In this document: in pieces, positions 7,788 to 16,300 of the stretch
How the letters are laid out: each line of letters opens with the position of its first letter
How positions within the stretch are numbered: the stretch's first letter is position 1
Source: a virus
IMG/VR virus record: IMGVR_UViG_3300048041_000040
Coordinates: 1-52,221 of that record
Strand: one strand, 5' to 3'
Length of the DNA: 52,221 nt
The notes under the pieces: generated by a model
What the model was told of the DNA's origin: nothing
Database searches by the model: none
Seen by the model: only the letters and a program-made list of their open reading frames with translations
Position numbers and translations under genes: made by a program

Positions 7788-9206
7788 ATGAGCCTAAACC
7801 CGCTTCCGATCGTTCTAACCTCCGCCGGCTTGCAACCGACCAGCCCCGGCGCGATCCTGGCCGAGCTGATCGCCCTTGTCAGCGCTACGAACCCCGGCTA
7901 CACAGCGAATTTGCCCGGCTCCCTGGTCGACGATGTGGCCGGCACCGACGTGGCCGCCGTATCTCTCTGCAACCAGGCGATGGTCGAACTCGTCAATTCG
8001 ATGACGCCCTACGGCGCCAACCAATTTGTCCTGAACCAGCTTGGCGCGATATACGGCGTGACGCAAGGCTTGCCGACGAATACCAGCGTCTATGTCACCT
8101 TCGCCGGGGACGCGGGTTTCGTCGTACCCGCCGGGTTCGTGGTCTCGGACGGCTCGCATCAGTATGTCGTCCAGGACGGCGGAACGGTCGGGGCGAACGG
8201 TTTCACGGTGCCGCTGTACGCGGTGGCAAATGCGACGGGTTCTTGGGCGGTCCCGTCAAACTCGGTTACGCAGCTCATCACATCCGTGCCCGTAGAGTAT
8301 CCGCTGACCTGTACGAACACATCGGCCGGGTTACCCAGCACGGGATCGGAAACGCTTGATAGCTATCAGGCCCGCGTGATCCAGGCCGGGCTTGCCACGG
8401 CGCAGGGGATGCCGACATTTTTGCGCACACTCTTGTCCGAAGTGACGGGCGTGCAGCCCCGCTTAATCTCGATCCTGCAACAGGTGGGCGGCGGCTGGGA
8501 AATCATCTGCGGCGGCGGCGACCCGTATCAGGTCGGATTCGCGATCTACTCCGCGTTATTTGATATCAGCACCCTGGTCGGATCACAACTCGCGGTATCG
8601 GGTATCACCAACGCCAACCCTGGGGTCGTGACCACGAATCTTGCGCACGGCCTCACGACCGGCGCTGTGCTGGAGCTGGTCGGTGTCGTCGGGATGACGG
8701 CACTAAACGGCGTTTCGTTCACTGCAACCGTGTTGACGCCGACGACCTTTTCCATCGGGATCAACACAACCGGCTACGGCGCGTATGCCGGTGGCGGTGC
8801 GCTGACGCCGAACCCGCGAAACGTGACGGTGTCGATCAACAGCTTCCCCGACACCTATACCATCCCGTTCGTAAATCCGCCACAGCAAACTGTGACTATG
8901 ACGGTTGACTGGCAATCGATCAGCCCGAACTATGTAGACCCGTCCACAATTTCCGCACTGGTGCAGCCCTCCGTCGTCGCCTACGTCAATTCGGTCGTGG
9001 TCGGCCAGCCCTTGAACCTCCTGCAGCTAAAAGATGCCTTCACGTCGGTGCTGCCATCGGCGATCCCGGAATCAAGCATCAACGTGCTGACATTCGCTGT
9101 CTACATCAATGGCGTGCTGACCGCGCCAACGGGAAATCTGATCTACGGCGACCCGGAGAGCTATTTCTTCAGCACAAATACCGGCATCACGGTAACGAAC
9201 ACGTAA
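7788..9206 (+). CDS. Baseplate J-like protein with inserted beta domain
   Basis: A 472-residue member of the baseplate J family. The N-terminus has the conserved 'ILAELIALVSATNPGYTANLPGSLVDD' region and the segment around AMVELVNSMTPYGANQFVLN. The C-terminal half has the 'VDWQSISPNYVDPSTISALV' pattern of gpJ. Between about residues 265 and 345 lies an extra beta domain (AHGLTTGAVLELVGV, TPTTFSIGIN) that resembles inserts in three other virion proteins of this genome. It starts two bases after the gp25-like gene and its stop shares one base with the next start at 9206. Confidence 0.85.
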   Translation: MSLNPLPIVLTSAGLQPTSPGAILAELIALVSATNPGYTANLPGSLVDDVAGTDVAAVSLCNQAMVELVNSMTPYGANQFVLNQLGAIYGVTQGLPTNTSVYVTFAGDAGFVVPAGFVVSDGSHQYVVQDGGTVGANGFTVPLYAVANATGSWAVPSNSVTQLITSVPVEYPLTCTNTSAGLPSTGSETLDSYQARVIQAGLATAQGMPTFLRTLLSEVTGVQPRLISILQQVGGGWEIICGGGDPYQVGFAIYSALFDISTLVGSQLAVSGITNANPGVVTTNLAHGLTTGAVLELVGVVGMTALNGVSFTATVLTPTTFSIGINTTGYGAYAGGGALTPNPRNVTVSINSFPDTYTIPFVNPPQQTVTMTVDWQSISPNYVDPSTISALVQPSVVAYVNSVVVGQPLNLLQLKDAFTSVLPSAIPESSINVLTFAVYINGVLTAPTGNLIYGDPESYFFSTNTGITVTNT

Positions 9207-9940
9207 TGCTGACGGCCACGATCCCGAGCTATGTTTACTATGAGTACAGCGACGACTCGGACTTGCGGGCGTTCGCGCGGGCGTACAACACGCTGACGCA
9301 ACAGTACGTGACGTGGTTCGCCACGATCGGCTTGCCGGTCTACACGGGGTTGACTGGGCCGCTGCTCGATTGGATTGCGAATAGCCTTTACGGGTATTAC
9401 CGGCCGACACTGGGCGGCGACGGCACGCTGTCTACCGTCACCTGGGTCAACAACAACGGCGACCCGGTTACCTGGGTCAACGACAGCGGCGGCACGGTCA
9501 CCTGGACCACAGACAACAGTTACCGGCCGACGCTGGGCGGTGAACTCGCTACCGACGACGTATTTCAGCGTTGCCTCACTTGGGAATTTTTCAAAGGCGA
9601 CGGCACGCAATTTACGATCGCATGGCTCAAGCGCCGAGTGCAACGCTGGTTGGCCGGCCCGAACGGGATCGACCCCGGCGTCAGTCAAACGTATCAGGTC
9701 AGCGTCACTTTCGGGCCTCCGAACATCGTCTACATCAACATCCTGGGCGGTATCGCCGTTGCGTCGGGTGGCGCCGTATTCAATGAATTCTCTTTTAACC
9801 TAAAGCAATTTGATGAATTCGACGTAACCACGTATCATTATGTCGATACGACCCTTGCGCCGAAACTGAAAGAGGCGATTGACTCGGGCGTGGTGTCCCT
9901 GCCGTTTCAGTACACCTACGTGGTCGGCATAAATCCGTAA
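9206..9940 (+). CDS. Tail protein I-like baseplate wedge/fibre-attachment protein
   Basis: A 244-residue protein after gpJ, where gpI-type proteins usually lie. The N-terminus (AFARAYNTLTQQYVTWF, LPVYTGLTGPLLDWIA) is typical of phage proteins that link wedge to fibres. Residues about 75-105 contain three short 'VTW' units (VTWVNNNG, VTWVNDSG, VTWTTDNS), a small internal repeat probably formed by slippage; a second 'YRPTLGG' copy brackets it. The TAA stop forms part of the short leader of the next fibre gene. The role is inferred from position and family-like sequence. Confidence 0.6.
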   Translation: MLTATIPSYVYYEYSDDSDLRAFARAYNTLTQQYVTWFATIGLPVYTGLTGPLLDWIANSLYGYYRPTLGGDGTLSTVTWVNNNGDPVTWVNDSGGTVTWTTDNSYRPTLGGELATDDVFQRCLTWEFFKGDGTQFTIAWLKRRVQRWLAGPNGIDPGVSQTYQVSVTFGPPNIVYINILGGIAVASGGAVFNEFSFNLKQFDEFDVTTYHYVDTTLAPKLKEAIDSGVVSLPFQYTYVVGINP

Positions 9941-9953
9941 CGCTGGAGTATAA

Positions 9954-11441
9954 ATGCTTTTTCTGTTCGCGAATAATGCCGTGTCCGCGCTGGCCGCTCC
10001 GATCACATCGGGGGACACGACGATTACGGTCACGTCCGGCACCGGGGCGAAATACCCCAGCCCTGCGGGTGGCCAGTATTTCGCCATCACTCTCGTCGAC
10101 GCCGCTACCGGCCTGCTGCGCGAGGTCGCGTACTGCACCGCGCGCAGCGGCGACACCCTGACGGTTACCCGCGCGCGAGAGGGCACCACAGCCCGAGCGT
10201 ACGCACTGTACGACCCCTGCGCGAACCTGTGGACAATGGGCCAAGCGGCAGCGATGCTTCAAACGTCCCTGGTTGGTTCGGCGGCGTATCTGACCGCCTC
10301 GGACCAGCTCGGGGGCGTCTCGGCGATCCAACCCTACGCAGGCGATCCGAACGGCCTGGTGGCCGGTAACGCGGCAACGGGCGCCGTGCCGCCATCGATG
10401 GTATGGGACACGGTCGACAATATTGTATGGGTGTGTATCGCGACCGGGTCGACAACGACAGCGGTGTGGCTCGCGCTTGACTATCAGCAGGGCGTTGTAT
10501 TTTGTGGCACATCTACCGGAACGCCGAACGCGCAGCTACTCACTCCTGCCGTTCCGATCACTGGATACGCCTCGGGCCTGGCGGTAGCTTGGATCGCCGG
10601 GTTTACGAACACGGCCGCATTGACGATCAATGTCAGCGGTAAAGGTGCGGTCAACGTCTATAAGACCTCCCCCGCCGGCCCGGTTCCGTTGACCGGTGAC
10701 GAAGTGGTCACGGCAAATCTTATATCCGCGCGGTACGACGGGACGCAGTTCCAGCTTACTTCTACGGACCTCGGCACGATGGCCCTGCTCAATCAAGGCA
10801 ACACGGTCATCAATCCGGGAACAGGCAACGCCGAGATCGCCTCGCCGATGGGCGCGACAATCAATCAGGGATCGTATGTATTCCTGGCCGCTGACCGGGG
10901 GTACACCCGCAAGCGCAGCAACGGCGGATCCGCGATGGTCGACACCCTGCCGGCAACCGCCAGCGTGGCGAATGGCTGGTGGGTAGGCGTGGTCAACGCG
11001 GATACGTCCGCAAACGACACGATCTCGGCGCCGGCCGGCGTGAACCTAAATGGGGTACCGGCCGGCTCGGTATCCATCGCGCACGGGCAGTCAGTCCGTA
11101 TCGGCTTTGATGGCACCGGATACTGGGTTACGCAACAGCCCGTCTCGACATTGACCGCGTCACAATTCGCCTACGTCAATATCTCCAATGCCGGCCAGGT
11201 GATACCCCCTGGCGCGTATGAGGTCGACAGCTCGGGGGGGGCGTTTACGCTGCTCCTTGAGCTGTCTGCCGCGCCGGGCGACAATTACACATTCCGAGAT
11301 TTTGCCCGTACCTGGGCCAGGCACCCGGTGACGATCAACGCCAACGGGAACACAATAGCCGGCGGCGCATCGTCGAATCTGGATGTGTCCGGCGCGCAAG
11401 CGCAAATTACTTTTTCTCCATCGAACTGGGCATATCAATGA
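9954..11441 (+). CDS. Tail fibre or collar-type structural protein
   Basis: A 495-residue virion protein. The first 100 residues (NAVSALAAPITSGDTTITV, TLTVTRAREGTTARAYA) are the common N-terminal module of phage minor tail and fibre proteins. The remainder is beta-rich and ends with 'RKRSNGGSAMVDTLPATAS' and 'IGFDGTGYWV' elements seen in fibre tips. It is preceded by the leader TAACGCTGGAG, a hairpin-less version of leaders elsewhere in this genome, with GGAG as ribosome binding site. It overlaps the next gene by ATGA at 11438. Confidence 0.65.
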   Translation: MLFLFANNAVSALAAPITSGDTTITVTSGTGAKYPSPAGGQYFAITLVDAATGLLREVAYCTARSGDTLTVTRAREGTTARAYALYDPCANLWTMGQAAAMLQTSLVGSAAYLTASDQLGGVSAIQPYAGDPNGLVAGNAATGAVPPSMVWDTVDNIVWVCIATGSTTTAVWLALDYQQGVVFCGTSTGTPNAQLLTPAVPITGYASGLAVAWIAGFTNTAALTINVSGKGAVNVYKTSPAGPVPLTGDEVVTANLISARYDGTQFQLTSTDLGTMALLNQGNTVINPGTGNAEIASPMGATINQGSYVFLAADRGYTRKRSNGGSAMVDTLPATASVANGWWVGVVNADTSANDTISAPAGVNLNGVPAGSVSIAHGQSVRIGFDGTGYWVTQQPVSTLTASQFAYVNISNAGQVIPPGAYEVDSSGGAFTLLLELSAAPGDNYTFRDFARTWARHPVTINANGNTIAGGASSNLDVSGAQAQITFSPSNWAYQ

Positions 11442-13039
11442 GCACATCAAATTTGAGCGGCGTCATTCAAGGCGGGCAGACGCTCGGAATGGTGGCTGGC
11501 GCGCGAGCGATCAACGTGAATGATTTAGTCCAGATCGGCGGGCCGGGCAACGAAGCCTACCCCGTGGTCACGATTGATCAAGCGGCAGTTGCCGCCGTTA
11601 CGGTCACCGCGCCCGTTTCGATCGTAGCCGGCGCCGTCAACAATTATGCGCACTATGATCAAGTCGCCGATTCGTCCGGGAATATCTTCAACCTGTGCCC
11701 GAACCTATCTAGCCAGGGCGTGGAGGCGGTAAAACGCTCCCCGACGAGCGCCGTCCTGATCTCGGCGACGGCGCTGGACGCAACGGCGCACGCGATGGTC
11801 AACATGCGGCTGCGGAAGCTGAACAGCGGGAATTTTCTGGCGGTGTATGCGGACTCAACTACCGGCGGCGTGAAGTTTGTTATCTTCGATACGAATTTGA
11901 ACATCGTCGCCGGGCCGACAGCCATAGCCACGGGGTACGAGACGGGCGCCGTCGCGTATACGGACGCTGTGACGCTGACGGGAGGCGGCTGGGCCGTCGC
12001 GTATCAAAATTCGGCGCACACGGCCATCGAGCTGCAGACCTACACCGACGCGGGCGTGGCGGTTCTCGCGGCTACGTCGATTCAGACGATCACCGGCACG
12101 GCGCTGGTCCACCTGGCGCTAAATCAACTCTCAAGCGGCAATCTGGTCGTCGGCATGCGGACGACCGCGACGCCGGTCGGTACGTCCTTCGTCATCGTGA
12201 CAACGGCGGGGGTGTCGGTCGTCGCCAACACCGTGATCGACTCGACGGCGACGGCAGGATTCTGTCATTTGAGCGTTTTGCCGGGGTTCTTCGCCATCGC
12301 GGACGCTAACGGCACGAATTTGCAAGCTGCCGTCTATAACAACGCGGGCGCGCAGCAAGGCGGCAATGTTACGAACGCTACGACGCTCAACAGCACGACC
12401 TACGCGCAATGCCAACTGGTAAACGACGGTATCTATTTTTACCTGTTTTTCGTACCGACGGCGGGCGGCTTGAGCGTCGTCCAGTTGACGACAGCGGGCG
12501 GCCAGGCGGCGGCATCGGGTACGCTTTTGTCCTCGCTAGTCGGGTGGACTTTCGGGGCGGCGATCTGCAACAACCAGGCGTTCATCCTGATAGGCAACCC
12601 CGGTAGCGCCGGGCAGAGGACCGCTGTCGTTGGCCTGCCCGACGCATTCCTCGGCGTATCAGTCCCCTACGTGATCGCAGGCCCGACGGCTTACGGGTCG
12701 GCGGCCGCTACGACCGGCTCGTACTGGCCTTCAGTGCAGGCGTCCGGGGATTTCACCGCGAACGTCGTGTACGATCAACAGGTCACCGCCGGGATGTTCG
12801 CCGGGCAGGTAAAATTCGCCGCGTCGGCTATCCAGGGAGTGGCGCAGAATGCGGTCGCAGCTAATTCTCCGGGGACGGCACTAACGGTCAACCCCGGCCC
12901 CGGCAGTTACCCGGTGAATTCCTTGCTCGGCACGCCCGGCACCGTGTTTGATCATTCGGCGGCAACGCCGACAGGCAATCACGGGGCGCTCTACTCGGCC
13001 GGGGCGAGCCTATCCAGCCCGGCCAGCACTAAGCCTTAA
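11438..13039 (+). CDS. Large virion protein with propeller-like repeats
   Basis: A 533-residue protein rich in Ala, Thr, Val and Gly. Several segments follow one pattern: LRKLNSGNFLAVYAD near residue 130, ALNQLSSGNLVVGMR near 230 and VLPGFFAIAD near 285. They suggest repeated four-strand blades as in beta-propeller or exo-alpha-sialidase-like fibre domains. Composition and location at the end of the fibre block point to a surface-exposed adhesion part. No enzyme motif is clear. It is coupled to the preceding fibre gene by ATGA. Confidence 0.55.
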   Translation: MSTSNLSGVIQGGQTLGMVAGARAINVNDLVQIGGPGNEAYPVVTIDQAAVAAVTVTAPVSIVAGAVNNYAHYDQVADSSGNIFNLCPNLSSQGVEAVKRSPTSAVLISATALDATAHAMVNMRLRKLNSGNFLAVYADSTTGGVKFVIFDTNLNIVAGPTAIATGYETGAVAYTDAVTLTGGGWAVAYQNSAHTAIELQTYTDAGVAVLAATSIQTITGTALVHLALNQLSSGNLVVGMRTTATPVGTSFVIVTTAGVSVVANTVIDSTATAGFCHLSVLPGFFAIADANGTNLQAAVYNNAGAQQGGNVTNATTLNSTTYAQCQLVNDGIYFYLFFVPTAGGLSVVQLTTAGGQAAASGTLLSSLVGWTFGAAICNNQAFILIGNPGSAGQRTAVVGLPDAFLGVSVPYVIAGPTAYGSAAATTGSYWPSVQASGDFTANVVYDQQVTAGMFAGQVKFAASAIQGVAQNAVAANSPGTALTVNPGPGSYPVNSLLGTPGTVFDHSAATPTGNHGALYSAGASLSSPASTKP

Positions 13040-13059
13040 CTCACAAAGGACAAATCGAT

Positions 13060-13611
13060 ATGGTGACGGAAGATCACGAACAGACCGAGACGTTAAAAAC
13101 CGACGTTATCGAACCGGGCCACGAGGCGCGCGGTGCGGCGACGGCGCTATTCAAGCGCACCCGACTTGCGCTGATTCAGCGAGAGCGTGGGAAGTGCTGG
13201 TTGTCCGGCCTGACCGCCAAGGAGCTCGGACCCCTTGAAGCACATCACTGGCCGGTAGAGCGGTGCTGGGCCGAGCGATGGGATTGGCCGCGCTTCGCTA
13301 AAGCCGCGCAGAGCGGGAAATTCGGCCCCTGCCCGCAAGGGTTCGACTGGACGGATTTCTTCCAGGGCAGCGTGACCATCACGGCGCCGGATACCGGCAA
13401 GCCTTTTTGCAAGGTGCGCGACCCGTACCTGTTCGTGGATGACATGCTGGTCAACGGGCGATTGCTCGGCAAACAGTTTCATGTTCACGTCGACGCCGGG
13501 GCGCACAATCTGACTGAGTCGCAGTGGCTCGCGCAAGGGTTTCTCGCGGAGGGTTACAAATTCTCCCCGACTGAGGTCATCCATCACGAGTTCGACGCGG
13601 CAGAGGCATAG
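13060..13611 (+). CDS. HNH-like protein at the head of the lysis operon
   Basis: A 183-residue protein with a segment resembling the first half of an HNH nuclease near residues 45-66: KCWLSG, then LGPLEAHHWPVER, i.e. a Cys-containing knuckle followed by an HH pair. The second HNH half is less clear (HVHVDAGAHNLTESQW). The protein ends HHEFDAAEA. It has no signal peptide or membrane helix. It is the first gene after the fibres and lies two bases before the membrane-protein gene of the lysis cassette. It could be a nuclease or simply a zinc-binding protein; the nuclease call is tentative. Confidence 0.4.
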   Translation: MVTEDHEQTETLKTDVIEPGHEARGAATALFKRTRLALIQRERGKCWLSGLTAKELGPLEAHHWPVERCWAERWDWPRFAKAAQSGKFGPCPQGFDWTDFFQGSVTITAPDTGKPFCKVRDPYLFVDDMLVNGRLLGKQFHVHVDAGAHNLTESQWLAQGFLAEGYKFSPTEVIHHEFDAAEA

Positions 13612-13613
13612 CT

Positions 13614-13976
13614 ATGACTCCTGACCGGCGATCGCCAGAGGGGCAAATGTCCGAGCCACAGTTCCGTGAGTACATAGTCACGCGGTTGGACGACGGAGAC
13701 CAACGGTTTTTTAAGGTGTGTTCGGCGCTCGAAGATTTATCAACGGCCCTTGGGGAAAACACTCGCCTGACCATAGAGCAGCGAGACGATACGGCCGACC
13801 TCGTACGCATCCTGAAATTCGGAAGCTGGGGCGCGCGGATCGTCAAGAACGGAATTGAAGGGACGAGTAAGGCGATTAAGGTACTTTGGCCTATCGTCGC
13901 CGTTATCGCCGCCGTCCTGGCGCTTTACCACGACGGGAAAATATCCTGGCGTGACATACTGGAGGCACTCAAATGA
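13614..13976 (+). CDS. Small membrane protein, holin or antiholin candidate
   Basis: 120 residues. The first 75 are charged and probably cytoplasmic. A single strong membrane segment (KVLWPIVAVIAAVLALYH) lies near residues 89-106, followed by a short charged tail. An internal ATG at 13647 (MSEPQFREYIV) is a possible alternative start. Its stop overlaps the start of the muralytic gene (ATGA at 13973), so it belongs to the lysis operon. One C-terminal transmembrane helix fits class III holins or anchored regulators, but no family is recognised. Confidence 0.6.
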   Translation: MTPDRRSPEGQMSEPQFREYIVTRLDDGDQRFFKVCSALEDLSTALGENTRLTIEQRDDTADLVRILKFGSWGARIVKNGIEGTSKAIKVLWPIVAVIAAVLALYHDGKISWRDILEALK

Positions 13977-14431
13977 CCCCTGCCGATTTCATCGCGAGCA
14001 TTGCGCCGGCTGCGAAAGCATCTATGGCGCTGACTAAAATCCCGGCGAGCTTCGTCATCGCCGAAGGCGCGCTTGAGTCCGCCTGGGGCGACTCGGAGCT
14101 GTGCCGGAACGCCCGCAATATTTTTGGCGTCAAAGCTGACGCCGCCTGGCGGGGGGCTACGGTCTCGATGCCGACGCATGAGGTTATCCGCGGCAAGACG
14201 GTACAGGTACAAGCGCTGTGGCGAGCGTACCCCGACTATCTGTCGTGTATCCGTGACCACGCGCTATTCTTGCTCGACAACCCGCGCTACGCCCCGGCAT
14301 TGCAGCATGCCGACAATGCGGAAATTTTCGCACAGGGCGTTGCCGCCGCCGGGTATGCGACCGATCCGGACTATGCGGCCAAGATCATTGCGATCATCCG
14401 GGCGCATGGTCTGACTGAGTACGACGCGTGA
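13973..14431 (+). CDS. Endolysin, FlgJ-type N-acetylglucosaminidase (GH73-like)
   Basis: A 152-residue single-domain enzyme. The GH73/FlgJ core is plain: FVIAEGALESAWGDS with the likely catalytic Glu at residue 35, then NIFGVKADAAW and a 'YPDYLSCIRDHALFLL' helix. The C-terminal 'VAAAGYATDPDYAAKI' is also typical. Family members cut the glycan strands of peptidoglycan. No signal peptide is present, so release would depend on a holin. It is flanked on both sides by genes for small membrane proteins with 4-base overlaps. Confidence 0.88.
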   Translation: MTPADFIASIAPAAKASMALTKIPASFVIAEGALESAWGDSELCRNARNIFGVKADAAWRGATVSMPTHEVIRGKTVQVQALWRAYPDYLSCIRDHALFLLDNPRYAPALQHADNAEIFAQGVAAAGYATDPDYAAKIIAIIRAHGLTEYDA

Positions 14432-14598
14432 ACGCCCTATACATCAAGCTGCTCATTGGCGCGGTCCTGTTCGGCGCATGGCTGGCGCTGGTATTCAACC
14501 CGCAATCCCACGATGACGCGATCATCACGTTCATCCAGTTCACGCTCGGCGGCTTGGCCGGGCATCTTGCAACGCCAACTTCAAAGGACACACCATGA
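14428..14598 (+). CDS. Small two-helix membrane protein, holin candidate
   Basis: A 56-residue protein with a GTG start that overlaps the endolysin stop (GTGA). It shows two hydrophobic segments, LYIKLLIGAVLFGAWLALVF and IITFIQFTLGGLAGHLA, separated by a short polar turn, and a short polar tail. Size, two helices and place next to the endolysin fit a class II holin. Its stop overlaps the ATG of the lipoprotein gene at 14595. It may act with the one-helix protein encoded at 13614. Confidence 0.7.
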   Translation: MNALYIKLLIGAVLFGAWLALVFNPQSHDDAIITFIQFTLGGLAGHLATPTSKDTP

Positions 14599-14831
14599 AC
14601 CGCACATTAATTTATGTACTCTTGGCCTGCGCCGCGCTCACCGGTTGCACCGGACTGAATATCTCCTGGGTCGCGTCCTACAATTGCGGCCCGAACACGA
14701 CGCAGGCTTGTCAGATGTCGAACTTGGGCGGTTCTGCTCCTATCTCCTTGCCTGCGCAGCCGTCAACCAATGCGGTCGTCACGCCGTATGGTCCGTCAAT
14801 CTCTGTTACTCCGGTAGGGGTGGCGAAATGA
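14595..14831 (+). CDS. Small lipoprotein of the lysis cassette
   Basis: A 78-residue protein with a lipoprotein signal: MNRTLIYVLLACAALTGC, with the lipobox LTGC and the cysteine at about 18. The mature part is short, Ser/Pro/Val-rich and has two further cysteines (CGPNTTQAC). Size and lipobox fit an outer-membrane spanin subunit, but no inner-membrane coiled-coil partner overlaps it as in Rz/Rz1 pairs, so this is only a possibility. It is coupled on both sides by ATGA overlaps. Confidence 0.7.
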   Translation: MNRTLIYVLLACAALTGCTGLNISWVASYNCGPNTTQACQMSNLGGSAPISLPAQPSTNAVVTPYGPSISVTPVGVAK

Positions 14832-15109
14832 AGGCCGTCGCATTGACCTTGCTGATCGCGTGCAGTGTCGCATTCGCGCAGCAAGAGCCGTTTGACTCGC
14901 CAAAGCGCATTGAATACCGGGGCGGCTATAAAGCGAGTGTATATAGACAGGAAGTAGAAGACCACCGGGCGATAATGAAAAATTGCGCCGCGCTGGAAGA
15001 CCAGTTTGTTGCGTCCCTACGCGGAACAAAGTCAGAGGATGACTTGCGGGCGTACTGGGCACAAGGCGATATTGGTAGGGATTGCGTTAGGCAGGGATTC
15101 GAGCCGTGA
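14828..15109 (+). CDS. Exported protein of unknown function in lysis cassette
   Basis: A 93-residue protein starting at the ATG of an ATGA overlap. It begins with a cleavable signal peptide (MKAVALTLLIACSVAFAQQ), with cleavage expected after AFA. The mature part, about 75 residues, is charged and helical (YRQEVEDHRAIMKNCAALED) and holds two cysteines that could pair in the periplasm. It may be a periplasmic partner of the lipoprotein upstream, perhaps in outer-membrane disruption. I do not recognise the family. Confidence 0.7.
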   Translation: MKAVALTLLIACSVAFAQQEPFDSPKRIEYRGGYKASVYRQEVEDHRAIMKNCAALEDQFVASLRGTKSEDDLRAYWAQGDIGRDCVRQGFEP

Positions 15110-15267
15110 CCGTCATCCAGACCGCCGCGCAACTGGCCTGTGCCGACATCTACGATTCGATCACGCCGGGCAAGTTTGAAAAGATATACCGCGTCGGCGA
15201 GTCGGTTTGGGGCCTGGCACGCATCGATGGACAGACTGTTCCGTTGTCGGATTGGAGCGACAAATGA
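15106..15267 (+). CDS. Micro-gene: shortened duplicate of the lipase N-terminus
   Basis: 53 codons with a GTG start. By eye, the product aligns with the first 55 or so residues of the lipase encoded next door: 'A..A...IY', then VWGLARIDGQTVPL against VVGHVQVDGADVLAL, ending SDWSDK against EDWMRD. It lacks the catalytic serine, aspartate and histidine regions. It is linked to its neighbours by GTGA at 15106 and ATGA at 15264. This looks like a tandem duplication followed by loss of the rest of one copy. Whether the peptide does anything, or only keeps translational coupling, is unknown. Confidence 0.6.
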   Translation: MTVIQTAAQLACADIYDSITPGKFEKIYRVGESVWGLARIDGQTVPLSDWSDK

Positions 15268-15878
15268 TCACGCCCCTGCAATGCGCGCAGCAGTCGGCCC
15301 GGATTTATTCCGATCCGACTGGATGGCTGCACTACTGGACGTTTGACGACGTGGTTGTCGGCCACGTGCAGGTAGACGGCGCCGACGTGCTGGCATTGCG
15401 CGGCTCGGTGACAATCGAAGATTGGATGCGCGATGCTGCGGCAATACCTGTGTGGCATGACAAGTTAGGATTCGTTGACGCTGGGTTCCTGGCCGGGATG
15501 GATGACGTGTTCGCGGAAGTGCGTGCTGCTGTCGGGCCGAAGCTGACGATTACAGGACACTCGCTGGGCGGCGCACGTGCGCGTATCCTGGCCGGTCTGT
15601 TCGCTTGCGCGGGTATCGCTGTCGAGCAGTTGACCGTTTTTGGGTCGCCGAAGCCGGCGTTCGCCAACCTGGCGCGTGTCATCAAAAAGAGCGGCATGCT
15701 ACATGCCAGCTATCGATTTTTTAACGATATCGTGCCGACTGTGCCGTTCACTATCGCGCCGTGTTTCGACTTCGTGCATACGGAGGATTGGATAGCGCTC
15801 GCCGGGCATTCAGGTCAGTCGGACCTCGGGCCGTTGCGTGACCACAGTGTGATTAATTACATCGATGCGCTGTCGTGA
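15264..15878 (+). CDS. Class 3 lipase-like alpha/beta hydrolase in lysis cassette
   Basis: A 204-residue protein with a complete lipase class 3 signature. The nucleophile elbow GHSLGG puts the serine at residue 100; FGSPK follows at about 127; the acid lies in NDIVPTVP (Asp155); the histidine lies in RDHSVINY (His194). The N-terminal 'LRGSVTIEDWMRD' is the usual lid or oxyanion region. There is no signal peptide or membrane helix, so it would act after membrane lesions or inside the cell. As the last lysis-operon gene it may attack phospholipids of the outer membrane. Its 3' end overlaps a leftward gene by 22 bases. Confidence 0.85.
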   Translation: MITPLQCAQQSARIYSDPTGWLHYWTFDDVVVGHVQVDGADVLALRGSVTIEDWMRDAAAIPVWHDKLGFVDAGFLAGMDDVFAEVRAAVGPKLTITGHSLGGARARILAGLFACAGIAVEQLTVFGSPKPAFANLARVIKKSGMLHASYRFFNDIVPTVPFTIAPCFDFVHTEDWIALAGHSGQSDLGPLRDHSVINYIDALS

Positions 15879-16300
15879 TGCTCGGTCAGGTGGCCGGGCT
15901 TGGCTGCGACTCGTCCAGTGGTTGCTGCTTCAATTGCATCAGATATTTCTTGGTGCGTTTTAGTTGGATAGCAGCGAAGCATGTTCACGTAAAACGCCGA
16001 TCGCAGATCATTCATTTGCTCGGTTAGACGCGCATTCTTGGCGATCAGTACGGACTGCGGCTCGACCTTTGCCAACTTAATCTTTGCAAGCTCAGATTCA
16101 AAGTAAAGTCGCCCTTGTTCGACTCCACGCGCAAAGCCTTTCTCTTCCTCTCGGATTAGTGCCATCGTGTGATCTAATTTCAGTCTTTGCATTTCATTGC
16201 GAACGTCGGTAATCACGTCGCGTATTGCGACGATTAACATACCGGCAAGAAAAATAACCCACGCAACTGTTACAAAAATCATTGCGACAGCGTTGTTCAT
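15857..16300 (-). CDS. Membrane-anchored coiled-coil protein
   Basis: A 147-residue protein with an N-terminal membrane segment (AMIFVTVAWVIFLAGMLIVAI) followed by a long charged helix likely to form a coiled coil (about residues 30-95), with Lys/Glu-rich heptads. This topology resembles inner-membrane spanins, yet the gene is on the opposite strand from the lysis operon and at the end of the leftward accessory cluster. No family recognised. Its start overlaps the stop of the upstream gene (ATGA at 16297-16300), and its end overlaps the lipase gene. Confidence 0.65.
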   Translation of the reverse strand: MNNAVAMIFVTVAWVIFLAGMLIVAIRDVITDVRNEMQRLKLDHTMALIREEEKGFARGVEQGRLYFESELAKIKLAKVEPQSVLIAKNARLTEQMNDLRSAFYVNMLRCYPTKTHQEISDAIEAATTGRVAAKPGHLTEHHDSASM

